A program made the translations under genes and the position numbers. A DNA stretch of 64,000 nucleotides from positions 8,308,001 through 8,372,000 of the forward strand of contig NZ_CP022098.1 of NCBI RefSeq assembly GCF_002305875.1. Reading direction: 5' to 3'. This stretch comes from Cystobacter fuscus. GTDB taxonomy: Bacteria > Myxococcota > Myxococcia > Myxococcales > Myxococcaceae. Shown here piece after piece: positions 1-8,282 of this stretch. Below the pieces are notes generated by a model that searched no databases, was not told the origin of the DNA, and saw only the letters and a list, made by a program, of their open reading frames with translations. The first letter of the stretch is position 1. Each line of letters opens with the position of its first letter.

Positions 1-50
1 AGGCGGAGGAGATGAAGGCCTTCTTCAACCCCACCCCGAAGAAGAAGTGA
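1..50 (+). CDS. C-terminal end of a phage gene (upstream of capsid)
   Basis: Only the last 15 codons of a + strand gene are present, ending in TGA at 48-50 with a lysine-rich tail (PTPKKK). It ends 67 bases before the capsid gene. In HK97-type phages this position is usually taken by the prohead protease or a scaffold protein, but too little sequence remains to assign a function. Confidence 0.6.
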   Translation, partial: AEEMKAFFNPTPKKK

Positions 51-117
51 GCCGCCTCTTCTCCCGGCCAAGCCCCTGGGCCCGCCCGCGCGGGCCACTT
101 CCCCACGGAGTCACCCC

Positions 118-1224
118 ATGAAGTTCCCCGCTGCCCTCCAGCGTGTCATCGCCGGCGAAGTCGCCAAGGCAGTGGCCGCCCAGGAGGCCACCCGTACCCG
201 CACCACCCCGGCAGACACCACCGGGAAGGGCGCCGCCGGCAAGCCGGATCTGCGCACCGCCATTGGCCTGCGCATGAAGTCGCTGTGGATGCACCACCCC
301 ATGCACGCCGCCAAGTCGGACGCGTCTACCCAGGCGTGGGTGAAGAAGTCCGCCAGCGCCTTCGAGAGCGTCTTCGGCCAGGGCGGCTCGCTCCTCGCCC
401 AGGAGTACTCCTCGGAGATCATCGAGCTGCTGCGCCCACGCACGGTGCTGCTGCGCGCTGGCGCGCGCAAGGAGACGTACAACGGTAAGCTGAACATCGG
501 CCGACTCAATGGCGGCGCAGTGGCCGAGTTCGTCGCCGAGGGCCAGGCGCCCAAGACGAGCAAGGTGGAGACCGGAGCCGTCATCCTCGGCAGCCACAAG
601 CTCATGGGCATCTACGAGCCGAGCAATGACTTGCTGCGCAACCCCTCGCTCGACAGCGCCGGGTTGCTCGCGGACGACCTGCTCTCGGCCGTGGGCGTGG
701 CCGCCGACAAGGCGGGCGTTCTCGGAGACGGCACGGGCCCGAACCCGCTGGGCATCACCAAGCAGGTGAAGGCGAGCAACAAGGTGGCGGGCGTGGCCAT
801 CACCCAGGCCAACCGCGACAACGTCATCACGTTCGTCGACACCATGGAGCAGCGGGTGAAGGCGAGCAACCTGGTGCTGGAAGGCAACCAGCCCTTCTGG
901 AGCTTCTCGAGCGCCGTGGAGACCGCGCTCAAGGGGCTGCGCTTCGACAGCGGCGGGTTCATCTACCGCGACCAGCTCGACCAGGGAAAGCTCAACGGCA
1001 AACCCGTCCACGTCACCGAGGCCTACGGGGACAACCTCTTCCTCTTCGGCCTGGCGAGTCAAATCTACTTCGGCATGGACACCAAGGCCGGGGACATCAT
1101 CCTCGACATGGCGCAGCCGCACTTCGCCGAGGACCTCACCATGATCAAGGCGATCATGTACGTGGACTGGCAACTGCGGCACAACACCGCTGTCTCCTAC
1201 TCGGACGACGTCACCCTGTCCTGA
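118..1224 (+). CDS. Phage major capsid protein, HK97 fold
   Basis: The 368-residue protein forms the icosahedral head shell. The first ~85 residues are polar and poorly conserved, as in the scaffolding arm of HK97-type capsids. The core then begins with GGSLLAQEYSSEIIELL (about 89-105). Further family hallmarks are the strand and E-loop stretch EFVAEGQAPKTSKV (about 137-150) and DKAGVLGDGTGPNPLGI (about 197-213), the usual 'nGdGtgqPlGi' signature of this family. An ATG preceded by a GGAG site sets the start. It is the first complete late gene, followed closely by decoration and connector candidates. Assignment rests on these motifs and on gene order. Confidence 0.93.
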   Translation: MKFPAALQRVIAGEVAKAVAAQEATRTRTTPADTTGKGAAGKPDLRTAIGLRMKSLWMHHPMHAAKSDASTQAWVKKSASAFESVFGQGGSLLAQEYSSEIIELLRPRTVLLRAGARKETYNGKLNIGRLNGGAVAEFVAEGQAPKTSKVETGAVILGSHKLMGIYEPSNDLLRNPSLDSAGLLADDLLSAVGVAADKAGVLGDGTGPNPLGITKQVKASNKVAGVAITQANRDNVITFVDTMEQRVKASNLVLEGNQPFWSFSSAVETALKGLRFDSGGFIYRDQLDQGKLNGKPVHVTEAYGDNLFLFGLASQIYFGMDTKAGDIILDMAQPHFAEDLTMIKAIMYVDWQLRHNTAVSYSDDVTLS

Positions 1225-1258
1225 CACCACCCTTTTTCTGTCTGTCTTTGGAGCCCCC

Positions 1259-1696
1259 ATGCACCCCACGGCTGTCGACATCGGCGCGTTCCTGCGCAGC
1301 GCCACCCCGGACGGCAAGATCCAGGGCTACCCTCCCTCCCTCCTTTCTGCGGGCACCGACTACGGCGACGCCTTCAGTGTGGTGGGCGCCAGGAGTTGCA
1401 TGCTCACCGTGAGCACTGGCGCCGCCACGGGCACCCCCGCCACGCAGAAGGCCACCGTCTCGCTGGAGTCCGCCCCGCCCGGCGCTTCGCCTACGTGGGT
1501 GACGGTGGAGAACAGCACGGTGGATCTCACCGCTGACGAGACGAGCGACGAGGTGGACCTCAACCTCACGCGCCTGCCGAGCGGCCACACCCAGCTGCGT
1601 TGCAAGGTGGTGACGGTCTTCACCGGCGGTAGCTCGCCCAAACAGTACGTGGCCGCCTCGGTGACACTCGGCGGCTTCTCCACCCTGCCCGTCTGA
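1259..1696 (+). CDS. Small phage structural protein next to capsid, possible head decoration protein
   Basis: The 145-residue protein starts at an ATG with a GGAG site 7 bases upstream. I recognise no named family. The composition is rich in Thr, Val, Ser and Gly with many short beta-type stretches, and there is no signal peptide or membrane segment, so a compact beta-sandwich is plausible. Its position just after the major capsid gene and before the connector gene is where decoration (cement) proteins or small head proteins commonly lie. The role is inferred from context only. Confidence 0.6.
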   Translation: MHPTAVDIGAFLRSATPDGKIQGYPPSLLSAGTDYGDAFSVVGARSCMLTVSTGAATGTPATQKATVSLESAPPGASPTWVTVENSTVDLTADETSDEVDLNLTRLPSGHTQLRCKVVTVFTGGSSPKQYVAASVTLGGFSTLPV

Positions 1697-1721
1697 CGCC
1701 GCCCACCCCACTCCACCCCGC

Positions 1722-1756
1722 CCGGGGAGGTGGCCTCCCACAGGCTGCCTCCCCGG
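1722..1756 (+). terminator. Stem-loop between head genes
   Basis: A perfect 9-bp inverted repeat (CCGGGGAGG / CCTCCCCGG) with a 17-base spacer lies in the 79-base gap between the decoration candidate and the connector gene. No U-tract follows. It could be a weak terminator or an mRNA-stabilising hairpin that keeps capsid message levels above those of the connector genes. Confidence 0.4.
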
Positions 1757-1775
1757 TGCCGTTTCGAGGTACCCC

Positions 1776-2441
1776 ATGCCCACCCCGTATGACTTCACCA
1801 CCATGGCACGCGCGGCTGCGCGGCTCCGGGTGTCCTCCACGGACGCGGAGCTGCCCGCGCTCCTCACCGCAGCCAGCCAGGCGCTGGCAGACTGGCTCGG
1901 CTACGAGGCCCACCTGCGCGAGGGCGTGGAAGAGACGGTGCCCAGCGAGGGCGGGCGCACCCTCTTCCTCCGGGCCGGGGCGGTGCGCCGCGTGCTGCGG
2001 GTGGAGGTGGACGGCACCGAGGTGCCCGCGGGGGAGTACTTCCTGGAGAGCCCACGGCTCGGCCGCGTTGTGCGCCGCCGGGGCCGCTGGCCCTTCACCG
2101 GCGAGTGGACGGAGGGAGTGGCTCCCCAGCCCCACACCGCCCATGACACCGGCACCCTCCGCGTCACCTTCGACGCGGGCTGGTGCACGCCCGGACAGGT
2201 GGCCCTCGCGCTCGCGGCCGACCCGGCGAGCACCCTGGTGGCCGACTTGCCCACGCCGCTTGAGGAGGCCGCGCTGGTTACCCTCACCGCGCTGCGCTCC
2301 GGGGCGGGGAGGGACCCGAACGTCACCTCGCGCAGCATCGGCGGGGGGAGTATCACCTGGGCGGCCGACAGGTCCGCGGTGCCCACCCTCGCCCAGCAGC
2401 TCGCCCAGCCCTATTACAAGGCGCGCCGGAGGAAGGCATGA
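1776..2441 (+). CDS. Phage head-tail connector (adaptor) protein
   Basis: The 221-residue protein has the layout of the HK97 gp6 / SPP1 gp15 adaptor family. An N-terminal helical part (residues about 10-45, with 'LPALLTAASQALADWLGY') is followed by a beta-rich middle resembling 'GxxLFLRxGPVxxVxxVxVDG' (about 59-85), and a C-terminal helix with an RRRK tail. Adaptors form the ring under the portal through which DNA passes. The ATG is preceded by GAGG. Its stop overlaps the next start by 4 bases (ATGA), which points to translational coupling. Confidence 0.75.
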   Translation: MPTPYDFTTMARAAARLRVSSTDAELPALLTAASQALADWLGYEAHLREGVEETVPSEGGRTLFLRAGAVRRVLRVEVDGTEVPAGEYFLESPRLGRVVRRRGRWPFTGEWTEGVAPQPHTAHDTGTLRVTFDAGWCTPGQVALALAADPASTLVADLPTPLEEAALVTLTALRSGAGRDPNVTSRSIGGGSITWAADRSAVPTLAQQLAQPYYKARRRKA

Positions 2442-2767
2442 GCCTCTTCCTCGAGGACATGCGTGAGACGCTCCACCTGCGCCGGTTTCAGCGCATGGTG
2501 GACAACGGCCGGCGCGAGGAGTTCGGCCCGCCCGAGCCCTGGCCCTGCCGGTGGGAGCCCGGTGCCCGGCTGGTGAAGTCGGCCGAGGGCAAGCAGGTGG
2601 TGTGCGAAGGCACCCTGTACACCACGGCCCAGCTCGGCCCGCGGGACTTGCTGTGGCTGCCCGGTACCAACCCGGCCGACTACACGGCGAGCCGCCGGGC
2701 CCTCAACGCCTACGAGCGGAAGGACTTGGAGACAGGGGCGTTCGACCACAGCGAGGTGGTGGTGTGA
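2438..2767 (+). CDS. Phage head-tail joining / head-closure candidate
   Basis: This 109-residue soluble protein overlaps the adaptor gene upstream by 4 bases and the next gene downstream by 4 bases (GTGA). It has a charged N-terminal helix and a beta-rich remainder (VCEGTLYTTAQLGPRDLLWLPG). In siphovirus genomes the short gene after the adaptor commonly encodes the head-closure or stopper protein. I see no diagnostic motif, so the role is inferred from position and size. Confidence 0.6.
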   Translation: MSLFLEDMRETLHLRRFQRMVDNGRREEFGPPEPWPCRWEPGARLVKSAEGKQVVCEGTLYTTAQLGPRDLLWLPGTNPADYTASRRALNAYERKDLETGAFDHSEVVV

Positions 2768-3186
2768 GCCGCCTCAAGGACGTGGAGCTCGACGTGGCGC
2801 GCCTGCTCGAGGCGGCGGGCCTGGGCAGCCTCGCGGACAGCCTGCCCACGCTCTACGCGGGGCCCTACTCCCCGGGAGCCCCAGACGCCTTCATCGCGTG
2901 CCGGCTCTCCGCCTCGGAGAAGCCGGAGAAGTACCTGGCCAACGCGGGGATGGCGCTCCACCGCTGCACGGTGACCGTGCTGGTGTGCGGCGAGCGCGGT
3001 CCGGACGGCTACAGCGAGGGAAGCGCCCGGGCCCGCGCGGCGTGGGAGGCGCTGTACGACGCCCACCCCGAGGGGTACGTGCGCGTGGACGTCGAGGACG
3101 GCGGCCCCACCTTCCTCGGAGAGGATGAGGAGGGGCGGCCGCGCTGGTCGCTCACCGTGGAAGCCGAGTACTTCTCCGCACTCTGA
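2764..3186 (+). CDS. Phage minor capsid / tail-completion candidate
   Basis: The start is a GTG at 2764 that overlaps the previous stop as GTGA. The longer reading frame to the left is shadow sequence over the previous gene. The 140-residue product begins with an amphipathic helix (LKDVELDVARLLEAAGL), then GxYxPGAPDAFIACR and a beta strand (HRCTVTVLVCGE). The pattern resembles the 'minor capsid protein from bacteriophage' and tail-terminator proteins that cap the tail tube at the head end. The role is inferred. Confidence 0.6.
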   Translation: MSRLKDVELDVARLLEAAGLGSLADSLPTLYAGPYSPGAPDAFIACRLSASEKPEKYLANAGMALHRCTVTVLVCGERGPDGYSEGSARARAAWEALYDAHPEGYVRVDVEDGGPTFLGEDEEGRPRWSLTVEAEYFSAL

Positions 3187-3205
3187 GCGCCCCTTTTCGT
3201 CGGGC

Positions 3206-3634
3206 ATGCCGCCCCGCCGCAACAGCCGCATCCGGGTGAAGATGAAAGTGGACGTCAGGCCCCTGCGCCTGCTGCGCGACAACGCCCAGCAGGTGCTCCG
3301 CGCCCTGGATCACCCCCTGCGCGACGCCGCCCGGCTCATTCTCGACATCTCCCTCTTCTTCGTCCCCCGCGGCGGAGCTCCGGGCGATCCGCTCAACCTC
3401 GCCGACACCGCCTTCCTCGACGGACCATTCTTCAATCCCGAGAGGAAGTCCTCCACGTGGACGTGCGGCTACGCGCACCCCGCGGCCGGCGCCATCCACC
3501 AGGGATTCCACTGGGGCGACGCGCTCAAGCCCCCTCCCGACTTCCTGCGCCGCGCCACCAAGGGCATCTCCCGACAGCTCAAGAAGGGCGTGGGGACGGT
3601 GCTCATGCAGGAGATCGCCAAACTCACCTCGTAG
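3206..3634 (+). CDS. Phage tail/neck protein, unknown family
   Basis: The chosen start is the ATG at 3206 (MPPRRNSRIRVKMKVDVR), 19 bases after the previous stop. Codons further upstream would run into that gene. The 142-residue product is basic at its N terminus, contains a helix (ALDHPLRDAARLILDISLFF) and ends with a basic helical segment. It lies between the tail-completion candidate and the tail tube gene, the usual place for a neck or head-tail joining protein. I do not recognise the family. Confidence 0.55.
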   Translation: MPPRRNSRIRVKMKVDVRPLRLLRDNAQQVLRALDHPLRDAARLILDISLFFVPRGGAPGDPLNLADTAFLDGPFFNPERKSSTWTCGYAHPAAGAIHQGFHWGDALKPPPDFLRRATKGISRQLKKGVGTVLMQEIAKLTS

Positions 3635-3646
3635 GAGTCCTCCGTC

Positions 3647-4081
3647 ATGCCCACCCCCGAAGTCATCGAAGCCCACCTGTACTCCATTCACATCCTCGCG
3701 GCCAAGACGGAGGCCCTGTCGGACGCCAACAAGCCCAAGACGCTCAAGAAGTTCGACATCCCGGACTCCATGGAGCTGCGGGAGCTGAAGTACCTGAACA
3801 ACACCAAGGGCCTCGTGCAGTACAGTCCTGGCTTTCGCACCATGAAGGGCACGCTCGAGCTGGACGTGGTGAAGGACAGCCCCATCCTCACCACCATCAA
3901 GGCGGCCTACCTCGCGCGCAAGCCCATCTGGGTGGCCTGCATCGAGCACCCTGATGCCGCCGCGGGCGCCCAGGGCGTGCTCTACGAGGGCGTCATCGGC
4001 AGCTACCCCATGACACTGGAGGCGGGCGCCCTCGTCTCCGTCTCCATCGAGTTCGGCATCAACGAGTTCGAGCCCATCTGA
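3647..4081 (+). CDS. Phage major tail tube protein
   Basis: The 144-residue protein is preceded by a clear AGGAG site. Alternating beta strands, a central 'TMKGTLELDVVKDSPILTTI' segment and a terminal 'VSVSIEFGINEFEPI' strand fit tail tube proteins, which form stacked hexameric rings of a beta-barrel fold. The position directly before the frameshifting chaperone pair and the tape measure supports this strongly. The lack of a contractile sheath gene between connector and tube argues for a non-contractile tail. Confidence 0.78.
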   Translation: MPTPEVIEAHLYSIHILAAKTEALSDANKPKTLKKFDIPDSMELRELKYLNNTKGLVQYSPGFRTMKGTLELDVVKDSPILTTIKAAYLARKPIWVACIEHPDAAAGAQGVLYEGVIGSYPMTLEAGALVSVSIEFGINEFEPI

Positions 4082-4124
4082 CGCTCCACCCCACCCTCTA
4101 CTCACCCACCCCCTGGAGAACACC

Positions 4125-4499
4125 ATGTCCGACGTCGCCAGCATCAAGCACAGCCTCCTCCGCGCCCCCTGGCGGGAGTACACCCGTGTCAAGGTGGAGG
4201 GGCTCGAAGGCCCCGTGGAGCTTGTCATCCGCCGCCCCCCGGACTCCGTCCTGGAGAAGCTCATCAAGGACGCCAAGGAGAAGAAGCTCGACACCACGGA
4301 GGGTGAGGAGAAGAACCACGAGGCCGGTCTGCACTTCCGCGCGCGTGTCGTGGCCACGTGCGTCTTCCTCCCCAACGCCGTCACCTCTCTCTTCACCCCG
4401 GAGGAGGCGCTCGACTGGCCCGGGCTCGCCGAGGTGGCCGATGCATGCATGGCCGCCATCAGTCCCGCCAAGGCCCTGGAGGGCGCCAAGGGAAACTGA
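4125..4499 (+). CDS. Phage tail-assembly chaperone, short (gpG-like) form
   Basis: The 124-residue protein is the unshifted product of a lambda G/GT-type gene. It is charged, soluble and helical, begins MSDVASIKHSLLRAPWREYTR, and ends AKGN at a TGA immediately after the heptamer GGGAAAC (4490-4496). Chaperones of this type coat the tape measure during tube assembly and are absent from the virion. The gene sits between the tube protein and the tape measure, as in lambda-like phages. A GGAGAA site precedes the ATG. Confidence 0.82.
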   Translation: MSDVASIKHSLLRAPWREYTRVKVEGLEGPVELVIRRPPDSVLEKLIKDAKEKKLDTTEGEEKNHEAGLHFRARVVATCVFLPNAVTSLFTPEEALDWPGLAEVADACMAAISPAKALEGAKGN

Positions 4500-4729
4500 C
4501 GGGCGACCCGGTCCATGGGCTCGTCATCCGGGTCGCCCGTCTCGCAGGATGGACGCACGAGGAGATGCTCCGCCAGCCCCTCTCCTATGTGTACGAGCTC
4601 GCCGCGGACGCCCAACTGGAGAACGAGTCCATCCGCCAGGACAGCGGACCCCCGCCTTCCAGCTCGGCACCGAGGGCGGGCGCTGGCCGCCAGCGCATCA
4701 TCCGGTACACCCTGAAGCCCACGGTGTGA
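4125..4729 (+). CDS. Phage tail-assembly chaperone, frameshifted (gpGT-like) form
   Basis: This is the extended product made by -1 slippage at 4490-4496. The first 124 residues are shared with the short form. From base 4496 the -1 frame adds about 77 residues starting LTGDPVHGLVIRVARLAGW and ending RYTLKPTV at TGA (4727-4729). The extension contains a helical segment (THEEMLRQPLSYVYELA) followed by a Ser/Pro/Ala-rich basic tail. In lambda-like phages the T domain binds tail tube subunits and recruits them to the chaperone-coated tape measure. The extension has no credible start of its own, which supports a fusion. Confidence 0.82.
4490..4496 (+). promoter_or_regulatory. -1 programmed ribosomal frameshift site GGGAAAC
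   Basis: The heptamer fits X XXY YYZ exactly: in the zero frame it reads (AA)G GGA AAC, followed directly by the TGA stop at 4497-4499. The -1 frame is open from before this point to 4729. Tandem slippage to GGG AAA lets ribosomes continue as CTG ACG GGC. This is the same class of site that makes the GT protein in lambda-like phages. Confidence 0.85.
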
Positions 4730-4794
4730 AGGCGGTGCAAGGGGTCTTTTGGCTCCTTTGCAGCGTCGCGCGGGACATGGCAGGGTCGCCGCCC

Positions 4795-5673
4795 ATGTCC
4801 CACCCCTCTTCGCCCCTCCGCGTCGTCGCGAGCTGCCTACTTGTCCTGACCGCCGCGCCCGGCTGTTCTTTTATCAAGACGCGCGGTCCGCCATCGGGTT
4901 ATCGCCCCCTGCACGCCGCACCTCGGTGCACGACGGACCGGACCCCGCCAAAGGTAGACGCCGCCGTCGGTGGAGCCATTCTCGCCCTTGGGAGTCTCGG
5001 TCTCGTGGTGGATCGTTTCGATCCGACATCGCAAACGGACCAGGAGACCCGCCAAACTGGGCTCATCAGTATAATTGCAACGACCGCGTTTTTTGCGGCC
5101 TCATCTGCTCTTGGCTTTGTCCAGACGAGCCGATGCGACAAGGCCAATGCTCTCTGGGCAGCAGCCGAGACGAAGCGCGAACAGGAGGCTCAGGCGCGGG
5201 CCGAGGCGGCCCGACAGGAGGCCCAGAAGAAGGCGGAAGCCGCAGCCGAGGAGGCGCGGCGCATTGAGCAGGAACGGCGAGCTGACGAGGAACGCCGCCA
5301 AGCGGAATTGAACGAGCGGGAACGGATTCTTCAATCCCTTCGTGCCGCCCCTCTGGAAACGGCCAACATAGTGATCGACAACCACTATGCTGCGTCGATA
5401 TTTCGCATTGATGTCATTCTCCCTGACAGCGAAGAGGACTTCCGGGTCATCAACGAAGAGCGCGTCGCCAGCTACACCACCAAAACATTCGTGGAAGCGC
5501 TGAGGTGGCGTAGAGATCAGCGCGTCGCCATCCACATTGCCGTTATGTCCTTGGGAGAGTGGAAGAACTTCAGGACAAAAGACATCGACACCAGAGCGAG
5601 TGGCACTCTCGTCATCACCTACGGCTGGGATCCCGCAACAGCAGAGTTTGGCGTAGGTATCAACTGGAAGTAA
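4795..5673 (+). CDS. Predicted lipoprotein with two membrane segments and coiled coil (prophage cargo)
   Basis: The 292-residue protein begins MSHPSSPLRVVASCLLVLTAAPGC, a lipoprotein-type signal with the lipid-bearing Cys at 24. An in-frame ATG at 4777 is an alternative start. Two hydrophobic stretches follow (about 55-73 and 89-109), then a long Ala/Glu/Arg coiled coil (about 120-180) and a beta-rich C-terminal domain of ~110 residues. It resembles host envelope lipoproteins, not virion proteins. It is inserted between the tail chaperone and the tape measure, which are normally adjacent, and the 3' two thirds is clearly lower in GC than flanking genes. A 'moron' altering the lysogen's envelope is plausible; the function is unknown. 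Confidence 0.7.
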   Translation: MSHPSSPLRVVASCLLVLTAAPGCSFIKTRGPPSGYRPLHAAPRCTTDRTPPKVDAAVGGAILALGSLGLVVDRFDPTSQTDQETRQTGLISIIATTAFFAASSALGFVQTSRCDKANALWAAAETKREQEAQARAEAARQEAQKKAEAAAEEARRIEQERRADEERRQAELNERERILQSLRAAPLETANIVIDNHYAASIFRIDVILPDSEEDFRVINEERVASYTTKTFVEALRWRRDQRVAIHIAVMSLGEWKNFRTKDIDTRASGTLVITYGWDPATAEFGVGINWK

Positions 5674-5747
5674 CTGATCGACGCCATCCTCCCTGGAAGC
5701 AGGACGCATCAGTGCGATCCTGCGGCTCGCCAACCCTTCTTCCGAGC

Positions 5748-8282
5748 ATGAGTGGAGCCCTGAAGGTCGGAGATGTCTTCGTCGCGGTAAGTGCGTCCCT
5801 GAGCGAGTTCTCCAAAGGTGTCGACAAACTGCTCAAGGACGTAGAGGAGGCGGCCGACGCCATCGGCAAGGCGATGCAGGAAGCGGCGGACGCGATTGGC
5901 GGGTTCTCGGAGAACCTACTCGCGGTCTCCGCCGTTGCCGGAGCTGCGGTAGCAGCGGCTGCCGAGCACTGCGCCGAAGCACAGAGGGCTGGCGACGCGC
6001 TGAAGGACAGCGTGTCGCAGCTCGCGGTGGAGGTCGGCCGCACCTTCCTGCCTCTGGTCCGTGAACTCACTCAGGTTGTCCGCACGCTCACCGCCACCTG
6101 GCGCGGCCTCAGCGCCGACGCCAAGGCCAGCATCATCGCGTTTGTACGGAACGCGGCTGTCTTGGGCACGGTGGGCATGGCCACGTCTCGCCTGATGCTC
6201 GTCTTTAAGTCCCTTGCTGATGGCACCGTAGTGCTCACCAAAGCCGCCCGAGCCGTGGGCCCTGCACTGGCGGGTAATCTCGCGGCCATCGCCAAGAGCG
6301 CCGGCGGCGCATTGACCTACTTCAATGCGTTCGTGCGAGCCCCTATCGGATACCACATCCACCACATGTCGGAGGGCTTGGCGTCGCTCCGTGGAAGAAT
6401 CTCCACATTGCCGGACATGGCTCGACAATTGTCATCGTCGTTCGCATCGGTACTCCCAAAGATCGCTGCGGTCACCCTACCGGTTCTTGTTCTCGCAGCC
6501 GCCGTCGCGGGGCTGGCGCTGCTCGCGGGGTCCCTTTACGATGCTTGGAATGACACATCCACTGGACTCAAGGACTCGGTAGAGAACATGGGCACGTCGA
6601 TCGTAGGTCTCGCGAGCGACATCAGGGATGCGCTACTGGGAGTATTTGAGTCCACCAAGAACTTCGCCGTTGGCCTTATTTCCACCCTTATTGAGGCTCT
6701 AACCGTGAGGGTTCGGTCGATAGCCAAGTTTGGTGAATCCGTGGCCAGATTCCTTGGTCGGAATACGCTTGCGGATAATTTCGCTCTGGCCCAGAACCTG
6801 ACCGCGACGGGCGTCGCCAAGTACATCGACGAAAAAATGGAGGAAACAGCAGAGGCGGCGAAGAAGGCACTCGCGGCCCCAATCGATGCATTTTTGTCTG
6901 CGCGCGATGGAGTGATCGATGGTGTAAGATTTGGAGTCAAGCGGAGCACCGTCGGCCTGAGCGCCATTCTCCGGGATTCCGGTCTGGCGGATTTCCCCGA
7001 CCGCCTTATGGCGGAGCTAAAGAAGTTGCTTCCGACCATTGGGGATCCCAACACGGTCGAGGACGTGCCCGCGTTCGACCGGGAGCCGAGCGCTGTCGGC
7101 AAAGCCGACTTCGAGAAGCTTCGTGAACTGGGGCGGCGGGGCACCACTCTCTACCAGGAAGCCTTCAACGAGCACGCGCGCGTCCTACGTGACGCGGCCA
7201 AAGAGCATGCTCGAGTATTAGCGGAGGCCGTGGAGTCCGCCCGACAGTCGCTGGTAGCTCAGTTCACCTCGCGCCTCGGAAACCTCCAGGGGGTCATACA
7301 GTCGGCCCAGCAGGGGGCCCAGGCGGGCGGAGCCTGGGGTGCGGTGGCCGCGGTGGTGTTGGAGTTGCTCACCCAGTCCGAGGGATTCGCCGCGGTCATC
7401 GAAATGGTGAATGCCATCCTTCAGCAGGTGGCCAACGTCCTGGGGCAGGTCCTCGCGCCGCTGCAGGGGCTGCTTGGAGCCGTCTCGCGTGTGCTGGACG
7501 CGGCGCTCCGCCCCCTCGCCCCGCTATTCAGCATGCTCGCGGGTACCCTGGAGCCGTTCGCCCCGGCACTGGTCATCATCGGCGACATGCTGAGCGCGCT
7601 CGGCCCCTTCCTCGAGTTGGTCGTCCAGGGTTTCTCCGTACTTCTCAATCCGCTCTCTCTGTTAGGGGGGCCCATCATGACGGCGCTATTCGAGGCATTC
7701 AGATGGGTGAGTTTGATCATCATGAGCGTCGTGTGGGGCCTCTACCAGGCGTGGAACGCCATTGTCAGCGCGGTCCAGTGGGTGCTGAGGGCACTGGGAG
7801 ACATCTCCATCTTCGGCGCGAAGCCGCTCGCCTTCCTCAGCGACTGGGCGGACAGCCTGCAGTCGGCGAAGGCTCCGGTGGAGGACCTGGAGAAGAGCAT
7901 GCGCGACCTGCGGGACATGACGTTGGAGCAGGCCAAGGCCAAGGCGAACGAGACCGCGGCCACGGTCAAGAACACGAAGGCGCTGCAAGAGGCTACGGAG
8001 AGCCTCACCAACGTGCCCGCGGCGTGGCGCGTGGCGCAGCGGCGCTTCGAGGCCCAGGACGCGCGCACCTCGCCCCTGCTGCCGGCTGGCTTGGCGCCGA
8101 GCACCACCCAATCCGCGCCCGCGCAGGCAGCCGCCCAGGGCATCTCCATCCACACCATCAACGTCTCCGGGGAGGACACGGGCCGCGCGCTCGCCAAGCT
8201 CGAGCAGCACCTGAATAACCTCTCCTTCCGTCGGCGCGGCACCACCGCGAGCCCCGGCCGGTACGCGATGGAGGGCGGGTAA
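5748..8282 (+). CDS. Phage tape measure protein
   Basis: The 844-residue protein sets tail length. The start MSGALKVGDVFVAVSAS at 5748 is chosen because upstream codons are a shadow of the lipoprotein gene. The layout is typical: an N-terminal helical region with many Ala/Asp/Glu heptads (18-60), a hydrophobic segment (about 238-262), a long helical coil with repeated Ala/Glu/Arg (about 470-540), a second very hydrophobic cluster (about 600-690, VSLIIMSVVWGLYQAW) that could enter the host membrane during DNA ejection, and a polar C terminus. GC is low between about 6,200 and 7,050 and high afterwards, suggesting mosaic origin. Its TAA overlaps the next ATG (TAATG). Confidence 0.85.
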   Translation: MSGALKVGDVFVAVSASLSEFSKGVDKLLKDVEEAADAIGKAMQEAADAIGGFSENLLAVSAVAGAAVAAAAEHCAEAQRAGDALKDSVSQLAVEVGRTFLPLVRELTQVVRTLTATWRGLSADAKASIIAFVRNAAVLGTVGMATSRLMLVFKSLADGTVVLTKAARAVGPALAGNLAAIAKSAGGALTYFNAFVRAPIGYHIHHMSEGLASLRGRISTLPDMARQLSSSFASVLPKIAAVTLPVLVLAAAVAGLALLAGSLYDAWNDTSTGLKDSVENMGTSIVGLASDIRDALLGVFESTKNFAVGLISTLIEALTVRVRSIAKFGESVARFLGRNTLADNFALAQNLTATGVAKYIDEKMEETAEAAKKALAAPIDAFLSARDGVIDGVRFGVKRSTVGLSAILRDSGLADFPDRLMAELKKLLPTIGDPNTVEDVPAFDREPSAVGKADFEKLRELGRRGTTLYQEAFNEHARVLRDAAKEHARVLAEAVESARQSLVAQFTSRLGNLQGVIQSAQQGAQAGGAWGAVAAVVLELLTQSEGFAAVIEMVNAILQQVANVLGQVLAPLQGLLGAVSRVLDAALRPLAPLFSMLAGTLEPFAPALVIIGDMLSALGPFLELVVQGFSVLLNPLSLLGGPIMTALFEAFRWVSLIIMSVVWGLYQAWNAIVSAVQWVLRALGDISIFGAKPLAFLSDWADSLQSAKAPVEDLEKSMRDLRDMTLEQAKAKANETAATVKNTKALQEATESLTNVPAAWRVAQRRFEAQDARTSPLLPAGLAPSTTQSAPAQAAAQGISIHTINVSGEDTGRALAKLEQHLNNLSFRRRGTTASPGRYAMEGG

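Noticed and set aside
4358-4729. Independent gene starting at 4358 in the -1 frame
   Set aside because: Its first part is a shadow over the chaperone gene. The frame is explained by -1 slippage at 4490-4496.
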